Shown piece after piece: positions 46,467-57,296 of a stretch of 64,000 bases of DNA. The stretch spans positions 745,188 through 809,187 of the forward strand of contig SSNP01000139.1 of the NCBI GenBank assembly GCA_006937955.1, given 5' to 3'. Every line of letters starts with the position of its first letter. Within the stretch, counting starts at the first letter, position 1. A program made the position numbers and the translations under genes. The notes beneath the pieces were generated by a model. The model made no database searches. It was not told where the DNA came from and saw only the letters and a list, made by a program, of their open reading frames with translations. Source of the DNA: Pachypanchax playfairii. Lineage: Eukaryota > Chordata > Actinopteri > Cyprinodontiformes > Aplocheilidae.

Positions 46467-46787
46467 TTACCCTTCCTTTCTGACGGATGCGTCAGCGCGC
46501 GTAATGTCAGTGAAGCATTATACGCGGCTGATAGCCGCCATAAATGTGATCGTTTCCACCAGGCGCAAAGCAACGTGAATTGGACACATCCCAGAAGCAT
46601 GTTGTCATCTTTCTGCCTGCTTGTTATTGTGTGTACTGAATCAACTCTCATGTGATTTCATGATCTCCCGGGAAAAGTTGGATGGAACACTTTCACGAGT
46701 GATACGCATCCAACATGTCAGTGAGTTTTGACATGTGGTGGATTTCGTGAGAAAAACTTGCAGCGCCGCTTTGTAAAGGAGGTGTTA
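46467..46787 (+). mobile_element. Non-autonomous DNA element, family D, short copy
   Basis: Ends TTACCCTTCCTTTC and, inverted, TAACACCTCCTTT. It shares CGCGGCTGATAGCCGCCAT, GCGCAAAGCAACG and TGCTTGTTATTGTGTGTACT with 63027-63579 in the same orientation. It is GC-richer than its flanks. Confidence 0.7.
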
Positions 46788-48900
46788 GTGCATACATTAG
46801 ATTTGTTTCACTTTAATTTTTCCAAAATCAATATATGTATAAGGAAATTGCACTGAGTGTGTGAATTCTTCATTTTAATGACTTGAAACACATAGAAGGG
46901 TTTCAAAGTGGCACATGGCTGTGAAAGGCTTTGGCAATTTTACATCTTTTTCTGTAATTATGCTTTACACAAAAGAACAAAATTGTCCTCTCATGTGAGA
47001 GATAGTTAATTTACTCTAAATTAAACTTTAATATAAGTTCATTAGTTCGTAAGAAGAAAAATGCATTTTAAAAAGGAAACAAAAGACATAACATGGCCTA
47101 AAATTCAAGCCTGAAAACTGAATGAATATGAAAGAAATTCAGTTTTTAAAAATTGGAATACTGAAAACGAACAAAAACTGCTAAAGATTTACTGCAGGAG
47201 ATAACAAAAGAACGACAGACCAGAAGACAAAGAAATTTGGTATAAAACCACTGCTAAGGGAGAAGGAGCCCTTCACCTTGAAGCCCATTGAAAGAGACAA
47301 AGAGTAGCCAGGCAGTGTGAGCGATCTTTACATCCATAATCATAGCGCTCCTACTGAGCCTAATGCTTTATGACGGCTGTGCTGGTCTGTAGACAGTAGC
47401 GGGTGGTTGTAGGTTGTGCTGAGCTATAGCATTAATGGCTTCAGTCAATCTCTGTTACTGGAAATTCTGTTTTAAGGGACTATATGCCAGCTGACATGAC
47501 TGGATCAATAGCATGTGTAAGACCAGGCTTTCTCCTACAGCTTGGATTTTAAACCTCCCACCAACAGTTCACTGAATTCTCACCTTCCAGTTGTAGGGTT
47601 TTTTTTTTGACGTCGCTTTTGATCTCCTGAGTGTTAAACAACCAAGGGGGGTGGAAAAAATGATTGAGGCGAGACCACATTTCTCCCTACCTGAGCTGAC
47701 AGGGGAGCTAAAAATAGTTGCTTTCATTTTGGCGAGGGACTGGTTTCAGGCGGTGTACAGGAACTCGTCTGCAGTCTTCCGTCTTCTGTCTTCCTAGCCA
47801 AGGTGCTGGAGTGTTTTCAGATCACATGGCAGGAGTCTAACATGCAGTGTCATCATGCTCAGCTCTCACAGCATTGGCTAACCATGTCTGGTCCCATGAG
47901 GCTAAAAACAGGACTGAAAGCAGCAGAAGCTTCTTTCTGAGGGCAGCTAAATCCCACAGGCCAGATGAGGTTTTCTGATTTCTCAGGCAGCCCCCCCCAC
48001 CCCCACCCCTCACCCCCACCCTCTTCCATCCTCCCACATCAATCACAACTCACTCCACCACCCCTGTCCTGACAGACATTCGTCTGGCTGAGGCCTGACA
48101 TTCGGTGTACACAGCGCCAAGCCCTCTGACACAATCGCTGTCAATCAAACAGCAATGGTCGGAAAACCTCGGATGTGTTTGGACAAGAGGATGAGGATTT
48201 CAGCCGTGCAGATTGCTCTTAGCTGTGCCACGTGGGGGAGCAGATGGGGTTTTTTTCCCCCAGCCCTGTGGCCCTGCTGATGGCCTCAGGATGAAGCCTC
48301 CAGCTTCTCATGAACCAATGTTGTGTGGTGCTACAAGAGTGGGGTGGTGGACTGATTTCCCTCTGACAGAGACAGATAGGGGAGAGTGACTTTGATAGTG
48401 TGAAAAAGGAAAAAGTTTTTTTTTTCCCTTTCGCTGGGGGCTGATAAGATGGCTGTTCACAGTACTGGAGATTCAGTCAATTGTCACAACCTTTCCCTTA
48501 AGAAGATTCACATAATCATAGATTGCAGCTTCAATAACAAACAGCAGGAAATCCATTCTTTTCTCTTTTTTTACCATAACTATTATAATAGCATCTACAA
48601 TCTGTGATGTTTTGGCCATATTCATGCTAACTGTTACACCTAAGTCACAGTTTATTTGGAGGCAAGGTAAATAATGGTTCTAATTTTTCTACTAGAAGGG
48701 CAACTTTAATCCCAGATTTGCTCATCTGGAGATGATTAATGCCCTGAATGGTAAAAATAACACAAAGTAAACCAGACTTTATTAATATGTGTGATGCAGC
48801 CTGTTATGTAAGATTGATGTTGGACCAAAAGCCAATCTAAAACGAAACTGTCATTCCAATTCCAGTCCATGTATTTAGCATTAGTTTGAAGGAGGATGCA
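46788..48900. other. Repeat-poor intron stretch with a C-rich tract
   Basis: 47240-48400 is more balanced in base composition than most of the window and free of recognised repeats. A C-rich tract at 47991-48020 gives four or more G runs on the minus strand. Confidence 0.45.
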
Positions 48901-50128
48901 CACTCACCTAAAGGATTATTAGGAACACCTGTTCAATTTCTCCATAATGCAATTATCTAATCAACCAATCACATGGCAGTTGCTTGAATACATTTAGGGG
49001 TGTGGTCCTGGTCAAGACAATCCCCTGAACTCCAAACTGAATGTCAGAATGAGAAAGAAAGGTGATTTAAGCAATTTTGAGCGTGGCATGATTGTTGGTG
49101 CCAGACGGGTCGGTCTGAGTATTTCACAATCTGCTCAGTTACTGAGATTTTCACTCACAACCATTTCTAGGTTTTACAAAGAATGGTTGGAAAAACAAAG
49201 GGAAAAGGGAAAAACATCCAGTATGCGGCAGTCCTGCGGGCAAAAATGCCTTGTTGATGCTAGAGGTCAGAGGAGAACGGGCCGACTGATTCGAGCTGAT
49301 AGAAGAGCAACTTTGACTGAAATAACCACTCATTACAACCGAGGAATGCAGCAAAGCATTTGTGAAGCCACAATACGCACAACTTTGAGGCAGATTTATA
49401 ACAGCAGAAGACCCCACCGGGTACCACTCATCTACACTACAAATAGGAAAAAGAGGCTACAATTTGCACGAGCTCACCAAAATTGGACAGTTGAAGACTG
49501 GAAAAATGTTGCGTGCTCTGATGAGTCTCGATTTCTGTTGAGACATTCAAATGGTAGTCAGAATTTGGCGTAAACAGAATGAGAACATGGATCCATCATG
49601 CCTTGTTACCACTGTGCAGGCTGGTGGTGGTGGTGTAATGGTGTGGGGGATGTTTTCTTGGCACACTTTAGGCCCATTAGTGACAATTGGGCATCGTTTA
49701 AATGCCACAGGCTACCTGAGCATTGTTTCTGACCATGTCCATCCCTTCATGACCACCATGTACCCATCCTCTGATGGCTACTTCCAGCAGGATAATGCAC
49801 CATGTCATAAAGCTTCAATCATTTCAAATTGGTTTCTTGAACATGAGAATGAGTTTACTGTACTACAATGGCCCCCACAGTCACCAGATCTCAACCCGAT
49901 AGAGCATCTTTGGGATGTGGTGGAACGGGAGTTTTGTGTCCTGGATGTTCATCCCACAAATCTCCATCAACTGCAAGAGGCTGTCCTATCAATATGGGCC
50001 AACATTTCTAAAGAATGCTTTCAGCACCTTGTTGAATCAATGCCACGTAGAATTAGGGCAGTTTTGAAGGCGAAAGGGGGTCAAACACCGTGTTAGTATG
50101 ATGTTCATAATAATCATTTAGGTGAGTG
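48901..50128 (+). mobile_element. Tc1/mariner element, DD36E type, frameshifted
   Basis: The 1,228-bp element begins CACTCACCTAAAGGATTATT and ends with the inverse TGATTATTATGAAC..TTTAGGTGAGTG form, giving short inverted ends of about 30 bp. TA follows at 50129-50130; the left dinucleotide is CA, so one target-site copy has mutated. Its transposase is interrupted by one frameshift. Confidence 0.93.
49049..50096 (+). pseudogene. Tc1-like transposase with a single frameshift
   Basis: The first part (49049 to about 49560, 170 codons) has two helix-turn-helix regions (about residues 9-47 and 78-115) and the first catalytic aspartate, D158, in ACSDES, where the residue before the serine is usually W. 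The frame then shifts near 49556, in ATGGTAGTCAGAATTTGG, and the rest continues in the frame read from 49551: GGGGVMVWGMFSW, FQQDNAPCHK (second D, codon at 49791) and SPDLNPIEHLW (E, codon at 49902), to TAG at 50094. Between the last two catalytic residues lie 36 residues, so this is DD36E, as in the group named Incomer, not the DD34E of the other element here. A two-base loss would explain the shift. Confidence 0.9.
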
Positions 50129-50130
50129 TA

Positions 50131-50639
50131 TGAACAGAATGAATGAACTGATGCACTCTTATCAGTCACTCTTTTTACACCTTTATAACAGCTTATTTTT
50201 GTGAAGTCAACTGGCTCACCCCAAAACTTCACACCTCTCTTTCATGGGACATGAAGGTGTGCAACTGCTTTGACACAAGTTACTCTTGATTCAAGAATTT
50301 TTTTTGTATTTTAGTGTAGGAGAGCATATCTAACCCATGTTCAGGCTTAAGCACACAAATCAAGATTTTCCTCTTATTTGGAGTTTGGTTTGCTGACAGA
50401 ACTTTTTGGACCAGTTCTGCTATGATTCATCCATTCAACTAGCCCAGACTGGTAAAACAGATAGAACTGCTGAAGTGATTAATGACTATCCAGCCATTGT
50501 CAAAGTCTTGTTTTAATCAATTAGTCTCATATCTCCGCAAACCCAGAACTAAAATCTGAGTTCTAAGAACTGTTGAGTAAATGGGGAAAACAGTTTTTTT
50601 TTGGAAGTTTGTTTAAATTTGATCAGTTTTTAATATGTC
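50131..50639. other. AT-rich intron DNA
   Basis: Nothing recognised. Confidence 0.45.
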
Positions 50640-50710
50640 ACTAGCATGCTTAACCAGCCCCCTGTGACCCTGAACAGGAAGAAGCAGGTTTAGAAAATGG
50701 ATGGATTTGC
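50640..50710 (+). repeat. SINE/LINE tail stub
   Basis: CCCCTGTGACCCTGAACAGG, AAGAAGCAG and GAAAATGGATGGAT are the terminal blocks of the common fish SINE tail. Confidence 0.6.
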
Positions 50711-51221
50711 AAGCTTAATATTGCTGCTTTGGTAGCAAAAAGGAACAGAACAAGACTGGAAAAAAGTTTTCCTAGCCAAGAATCTTGATTTCATAAAAGC
50801 TTTATTTTTATGTTTTTTTGGTTATTTGTAATTTCATTCTTGGTTTATAATCTTGCTCCATATCTCTCTATTTCTGACTGCTACATTCACTGATGTTGGA
50901 GTCTCTACCCCATCTTTCTTCCACAAACTGCAATGATACTAGTCTGTCTTTGCATGTGAATAGCCACATACTGTAGAATGCTCATCAAAAGTCCCCCTGC
51001 TGTCTGAAAGTAATTTCAGCAAAGCTGAGCAGTAGTGGCTGAAGTTTTGGCTCTTCTCATTCTTCAATGACACATTACTGGTACTGTGATGTTACATAAT
51101 CCTGGAAACAATGAGGAGTTTGATGGGTTATTTATTTTTAGACTAGGCAAAAAATGTGGCAAAGTTTGAAAAACACCATTGGTATAGGGGATATTGGAAT
51201 GTGGTGTGATTTAAAATTCCA

Positions 51222-51325
51222 TTCGTCCACCAGTTTTCCTTACCTGCTTGATCCTGTGTGGAGGCTGGTGTTTATCCAGTGCTCATTGGCTAAATAGCAG
51301 AGGATACCCTGAACAGGTCATATGA
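51222..51325 (-). repeat. SINE tail stub, reverse
   Basis: TTCGTCCACCAGTTTTCCTT, CCTGCTTGATCCTGTGTGGA and CCCTGAACAGGTC are the same tail blocks in reverse orientation. Confidence 0.6.
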
Positions 51326-51449
51326 TCCATATGGTCCATGATATAAAAATCATTTATATATTTAAGAATAATGCAGGAATTATTCAGTTCCACTTTGGAT
51401 CCGTTATTTGTATTGACAATGCATCTGTCTGTCTCTGCCTTTCTGTCTG

Positions 51450-51800
51450 TCTATGGAGTTCCTTAACCAAGTGGTTGGCATAGTGTACAGGAACATCTGT
51501 GCAAAATATATCCTAGAAACCCTGAGGCCAAAAATGGACATGAGAAACTAGATAAATACCAGAGGCTCAGAGAAGAGCTGGAGAAGGTCTGGAAGGTGAA
51601 GGCCTCTGTGGTGCCTGTGGTCACTGGGGCAAACCCCAAACTGGATGAGTGGCTACAGCAGATCCAGAAAGAACATCTGAGATCTCAGGCCAGAAAAGTT
51701 CAGATCTGGGAACAGCAAAGATACTGAGCAGAACCGCCTCTGGTAGAGGACCAGAGCTTGGAAGGAATAGAGACCACCCACATAGGGTGAGCATGAGTTA
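51450..51800 (+). pseudogene. Internally deleted LINE ORF2 C-terminal fragment
   Basis: The plus strand reads EFLNQVVGIVYRNICAKYIL and then, without the expected intervening 60 or so residues, HEKLDKYQRLREELEKVWKV, KASVVPVVTGANPKLDEWLQ and a degraded KILRRTLKL region. This order is that of a fish non-LTR retrotransposon whose C-terminus has YRNICAEYGLE and KLGEWLQQIPGT. The missing middle shows a deletion at about 51525. Confidence 0.75.
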
Positions 51801-51900
51801 TTATTGATAAATGTGTGTGTTTGAGTGTAGACAGTGTTTATATTTATTAGGGAATGAAACTGAGTAATATAGCTATTTTTTTGCCTATATTTTTGTGTGC

Positions 51901-51904
<4 letters not shown>

Positions 51905-51931
<27 letters not shown>
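51905..51931. repeat. (GT)n microsatellite
   Basis: An uninterrupted GT run of about 11-12 units. Confidence 0.9.
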
Positions 51932-52397
51932 ATGTAACAACAGTAAAAATGTGATCAAATGAAAAGAGCACTCAAAGCCAACAGAACGTGGATGGATTTT
52001 TGAAACTGCATATTAAAAGGTTTACACTCAAACAGCCCATTGATCTTCAAAATGGTTGGAACATTTCACAGGGAAAAAACTGTATCAGGGCCTCACATCT
52101 CTTCCACAAAGATGAGACAGCTTGAGTAACTGATAATTTTCCGAGGTGCTAACTCTCCCTGCCTCTCTCCAAATGTCTAAAGGACTCTGAAGTGATGTTA
52201 GCAATCAGGGCTCAAGACTCACTGAACCCTTTGATAATCAGTAGAGCTTTTTCTCATAAATGTCAGCATGAGTGTACTGTGCTACACGCAGTGGCACACG
52301 CTGCCATCGTTATCAGTGCCCACATCAGAGTGTTTAAATTTCATCTTATTGAGCCTACATTTGTATGTTATTTTCATCATATAAATCCATTGTACTT

Positions 52398-53463
52398 AAA
52401 GGTAGTAAAGAGGATTTTGCCCTGAATGAGAAGCTCAACGACTGTCGTTTTTCTAGTAGTGCGCCTGCGTTGTAGCCCCCCCCATCCCTCTTCCCTCAAT
52501 GGTAGAAATGCCTCTGTGAATCGTGAATTGCGTAGTTTTGCTTACTATCTGCATCGCTGGAGTTTTTTGTGGAGCTACACAACTTTGTTTCTTCAAACAT
52601 CTCGGAGTCATCAATGGTAAAAGGCTGTTTATTGTCAGTACTAGTGCTAAAATGCTAGTAGCAACATGGATCACTGTGAAGCCTGATGCACACTACTCAG
52701 CTTTTCCCCTGTTCACGTCAAACACGTCTTTCTCCGAACCGGTCCACAAGAGTTTCTGCTCATCTGTTCATTCAGAGCTATATTTTCACCATGGGTAAGT
52801 AAATAACCTCAAAAAATAACTGAAGAGAGCTTGTTTTAGTTACTCCTGCTTTTAATTTGACATCGTTCATCATGTCTTCAACTCTTTCTCTTACTCTTTC
52901 CCCATTTGTTTAGACACCCAAAACCCTCACCCCCCTCCGTTGCGCTCCTGTGTGTGTTTGTGTAGGTGTGTGTGTTGTGCTTATTTTCATCTCTATATTT
53001 TAGATACCCAATTCTGATTGCATTTGTCAATCGCAGTATTTTATTTTGAAGAATTGCTATTGTTTTTGACCGGTTTGTATCATGTGTCTTGGTGTGATTT
53101 CCTGCCAGAATTGACGCAGAAGGCTCGCAGCTCGCGCAAAAAATAGACCAGAAATGATAACTTCACAGTGCTCCATGTTTGGTGCGAACTACACCATATA
53201 TGCTAACAAGGGCGCCAAATGGAACCAGCCCTCAGGCCGTAGCAAACTACGTAGTACATACAGAAGTGCGATTGACAATCTAGTAGCCAATAGATAATGA
53301 AACGAGTTCGTTATCTATTGGCTACTTTATTTCAAGCCTCACCAGGTCTATGATAACTTTTTCTTTTGGAAACCATAAGTACAATACTGCTACAAGTTGA
53401 TAAAAGGATTTTAAAGTAAATTTGACATCTAGATTTGCTACCAAATCCTCTTTACCACCTTTG
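52398..53463 (+). mobile_element. Non-autonomous DNA element, family C, long copy
   Basis: The left end AAAGGTAGTAAAGAGGATTT is mirrored by a right end whose reverse complement is AAAGGTGGTAAAGAGGATTT. The 1,066-bp interior contains an ATG at 52791 directly before a donor (ATGG/GTAAGT). It also has a pyrimidine- and CpG-containing first third and a 15-bp hairpin at 53283-53325. A partial copy lies at 23507-24082. No transposase is recognised. Confidence 0.8.
53283..53325. repeat. Perfect 15-bp hairpin inside family C
   Basis: GTAGCCAATAGATAA at 53283-53297 and TTATCTATTGGCTAC at 53311-53325 with a 13-nt loop. The partial copy at 23507 retains one arm only because it is truncated at the loop. 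Confidence 0.9.
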
Positions 53464-54199
53464 TAACAACACAAATAACTGATCCAAAGCTGAATTAAAT
53501 GATTCTACTGTTACTATTTGATATATTTCAAATGAAATTGGCTTCCTGCAAATGCTTTCTGTCATTGAAAGGCTTGACAAGCTGATGTCTAGTCTGAATG
53601 GAGTTAAAATCAGTAGATAGCTGAAGTCTTGAAACAATTTCAACCTCAAAATCTTTGTTGCAGCTGATGTAAACTTTATTTTATGAACCTTTACGTTCTA
53701 GTTACATAATATGGTTATTCGACCAGAAATGTTATCAACTTGCAGAAAGTGCCTTAGGCTAAAATGCTACAGCTAGCTGCTGCTGGTACTGTTTTGCTCC
53801 AAAATTATTATAGAATTAAAATTTTAAAACAGCATAAAGGAAAATTGAAAGGAATATAAAGGTTTAAAAAGGGCTTAGATAATGACATTTTTGAGACTGG
53901 AGTTGTTTAAAGACACTTTAGTTTTTGTTCCATTGAGATACTGTTAGATTCTCCATTTGAACAGACCCATTCTCTGTTTCTCAGACTTTCAAAACACTGT
54001 CTTCAACAGGTACCCTATTAACTGTTTATAACCTCTCCACAGAAGCCAACTTTCAAAACATATGAACTACTGCTTAACTAGAACTAAAAAAGTCTAACTA
54101 TATGTATTCATTGCTGGACTGAAAAGAGTTAAACATTAATACATACCTGACACACATGAGAAAATTTATTTCAAATTTTATGAAACACTTTATTTTTTA
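53464..54199. other. AT-rich intron DNA
   Basis: Nothing recognised. Confidence 0.45.
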
Positions 54200-54779
54200 T
54201 TAAAGAGGCTCTTCCATTAAAAATGTTTTCTCTGAGGTTTCTGTTGAATATTTTAGCTCCACAGGTGTTCTTACCTTCATAGTGGGTGTGAAAACAGGTC
54301 AACAACTTCTCTTTCAGTCTTTAACTCTAAAACTACGCAGGAGGCAATAAAACCAGAGTTCTAACGGCCTGTATCTGTTTCGTCACAACTACTTTGTTAG
54401 TATTCGGCAGCTCCCGCAGTTGAAACCACACCTAGCATGCTGCTGGCTAAAAGCTGTAGCATAAGACGTAGCAAACAGGAAGACACAACGTCTGATGTTA
54501 CTATGCACAGCGGGGCAGGAAACAGTATACCTTGCTCCCATAGGCTAGTTTGTTAGCCAATCAGAGTCCAGCAAATTCAAATAATGAATATGAACGAGCT
54601 GCTGCTCGAGGCCTGACGGAAACAGCCAGGAACCAGCCGAATTTTGATGCAGACAGATTGAAAGGTCTGTTAATCAGTGTTTCCTAATGTTTTTTAGATA
54701 CAAAATGTTTCATATTACTGGTTAATACTTAAGAAATAACCACAAAGTCCTGAAATTTGTATGAAATGGCCTCTTTAAG
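54200..54779 (-). mobile_element. Non-autonomous DNA element, family B, full-length reverse copy
   Basis: 580 bp bounded by TTAAAGAGGC and GGCCTCTTTAAG. It is the reverse complement of 42961-43517 and includes the start-plus-donor module (plus-strand TTACCTTCAT at 54271-54280). Confidence 0.85.
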
Positions 54780-55867
54780 TATATTTTTTGTGGAGATTCT
54801 AGAAAGCATAGTTAACATCAGTGAAACAACCAGTGCATATCTGAATTTAGCTACATACATTCCTTATTTCACTTCTTTTCAAGTTATGTGCACATACTAA
54901 ATGCACCTCCTTATAAGGAGGCTGCTTTCTAATAATGTTCACCACTCCTTCTGACTTTTCAGCTGCAAAATATAGAAAATATCACCGCACTGTCTCATAA
55001 TGACTGTCTGTGAATATGCCTTTTTTCTAATAAGGACAAAACATATTGAGGACTATACATGAAAGCACAATTATTAGTGGAAGGAACTCAGCATCTAAGC
55101 TATAAAAAGGTGAGTCCGATTATAAAAAATAATTCATATAATAGAAAGATTAAAAATAAATACATGTATGTAAAAAAAGATATAATTAGTTTTTTTTTCA
55201 TTAGTGCATTTACACTCAATCTTAATCAGTCTGATGATAGCCAGCAGTCATGCAGGATTGCATCTCCACTGACAGACTGCAAACTTTGACATTCAACCAA
55301 GTTTTTCAGGTGCATATTTAATTCAAATCATTTAGACTGGGCTGCTAATAAATCTGTTCTGCTAATGATTCAATTAAATGAGAGGGAAGTTAAGGCAAGG
55401 CAGTGGCACTTTAATTAAGTCATGTCAGCAAAGAGTAAAACATTGTCACAGCCTTCCCTGGCTTCACAGTTGGCTTACTGGACTGCCCTGGCCCCCAATT
55501 TGAACAGTGTTCTTATTTGACAGTACAAAGCAGCAACACACTGCCTTCTGCACAGCTTGGAGTCTCCTGATTCCCCATTCTCTTTGTATGTATATTCAGC
55601 ACTCTGCCCTACGTAATGAGACAATCTGTAAAAAACAATAATAATAATAATCATGATAATAAAAATAATAATGAGCATTGTGAATTGTAACTGGCCAACA
55701 GGCCACTATGGGGAGTTGCAGCAGATCAAGTTGAAAGATGTTTATCAGTGGTTTTAGTCTTTTTTATTTATGTATTCTTCGTATAGCATCTTTTTTTTGC
55801 ATCACAAATCTGAGTGAAAAGGTTTACTTTGTTCATTACCTACTGGGCAAGATGAGGGTTTTCCATC
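54780..55867. other. AT-rich intron DNA with an (AAT)n tract
   Basis: An interrupted AAT/AATAAT array at 55633-55672; nothing else recognised. Confidence 0.45.
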
Positions 55868-56125
55868 ATGTTCTTCATCCTCCTTTGGACAATCAACTCA
55901 AGAGACTCTAGATCAGTCCCCAGAACAGAACCAGCCTTGTTTATCAGTTGGTTCAGCCTCTTTATGTCACCTGCTCCGCCCCCAACAGGTGACTGCAGGT
56001 GTGATCACACTCTCCACAACAGACTTGTACAAGATCTTCAACATCTTGTTGCAATCGTTGAAGAACCTGAGCTTCCCCATAAAATCCAGTCTGTTCTAAT
56101 GAACACAGTGGTGAAAATGGAACAG
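55868..56125 (-). pseudogene. CR1/L2-type LINE ORF2 C-terminal fragment
   Basis: The minus strand gives LDFMGKLRFFNDCNKMLKIL, YKSVVESVITPAVTCWG and, in a shifted frame, KRLNQLINKAGSVLGTDLES followed by IVQRRMK. The latter half matches the C-terminal half of the LINE relic at 17300-17470. It is truncated at both ends. Confidence 0.78.
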
Positions 56126-57110
56126 TTACTACTTTGTTTTATTTACCATGTCTGATAGAGTTTGAAGGTGTGAAAACTGTGAGAGTGAAGGCCAAATCTG
56201 TTCGTCATTAATATTATTTAAGATCCTATATCATGCAAAATCAACTTTTTGGAGCTTTCGTAGTAATGTGTCTTACTGTTTCACATTTCCTGAATGGAAA
56301 TGCAATGTTTGCTTGAAAAGTTTTTTTTTAATTGAGTCTTCTTTTGGCTATTACTTCTTTGGTTCCATTCCATTAAAAGTCTCATTAGGATGCTAAATGT
56401 TTTCTGTATTTAGAGGCATTAAACATAATTGAACATAGTAGCCAAAACACACAAATTATCCCTAAAAGAATGTTTGCCAGCAAGCTAGCCAATGATTCTG
56501 AGCCTTCGGATGGCCTGGGTTATCTGAGCTATCTTTACTGAGGTCTGGATCTGCATCGCCCACAATCCTTATTTCTCCAATGGGGTGATGGGAATTAAAA
56601 TCTGGCAGCCCTGGCTGGGTCAAGGTCGCTTCCTGCTGTCTGAGACGCGCAAGAATATGAGGCTTGACGCCAGCCACATCACTCCTGCCAGTCCAACAGT
56701 ACCATCTGCCCCTGCTCCTCCTTCCACACAGACGGCCTCGTCAAAACAAGTCAAGATGGCAGCCCCAGGTGGCTGTGTATGACAGCTATGGCTGAAGGGA
56801 TGCTGAAAGCTGCTGTGCGGTTGTGGCAATCATCTAGGTAGACTCAGGCTGGTGTTTTCCCACATAAGCACCTTGACACATCTTCAAATGCAAGATAGCA
56901 ATGCAGCAACCTGCAGCAGACATGTCCCTGACCAGGGATGACACACTAGCTGTGGCTTATCTCTGGAGGCTAGTCACTGCATGCACTGACATGGTGGCTG
57001 CCACAGATTGATAGCATGGCTGTGTCTCTTTCTGTTGTTTAAATAATGTTTAAAAATTCCCTTTAAATACATTTCTAGTAAATTAGTTCCATACAGTTTA
57101 TAAGTAAACA
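56126..57110. other. Intron DNA with an unexplained GC-richer block
   Basis: 56470-56950 is GC-richer than its surroundings and repeat-poor by eye; open frames on both strands overlap it, but none has splice context or recognisable similarity. Confidence 0.4.
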
Positions 57111-57114
57111 TCTC

Positions 57115-57185
57115 AGAAACAGAATCAGTTTATTGCCATGTACAAGGAATCTGTGTTGTGCAAATTTCTGTCTAGAGGAACTATA
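57115..57185 (-). repeat. LINE 3' end stub
   Basis: ACAGAATCAGTTTATTGCCA and ACAAGGAATCTGTGTTGTGC resemble the nested fragment at 18850-18910. Confidence 0.5.
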
Positions 57186-57296
57186 GAAAAAAAAAAAACT
57201 AGTCAAATTCAACAAGTCCAGTTCACATCAGCACGTCCATATTCAAAGTTAAATATAAACATAGAGTACAATCTAACTGTAATGTGTTAACAGTAG

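Noticed and set aside
52523..52798. A 91-codon plus-strand frame inside family C
   Set aside because: It ends at the ATG-donor module of the element and shows no domain; it is more likely 5' untranslated sequence of a transposase gene.
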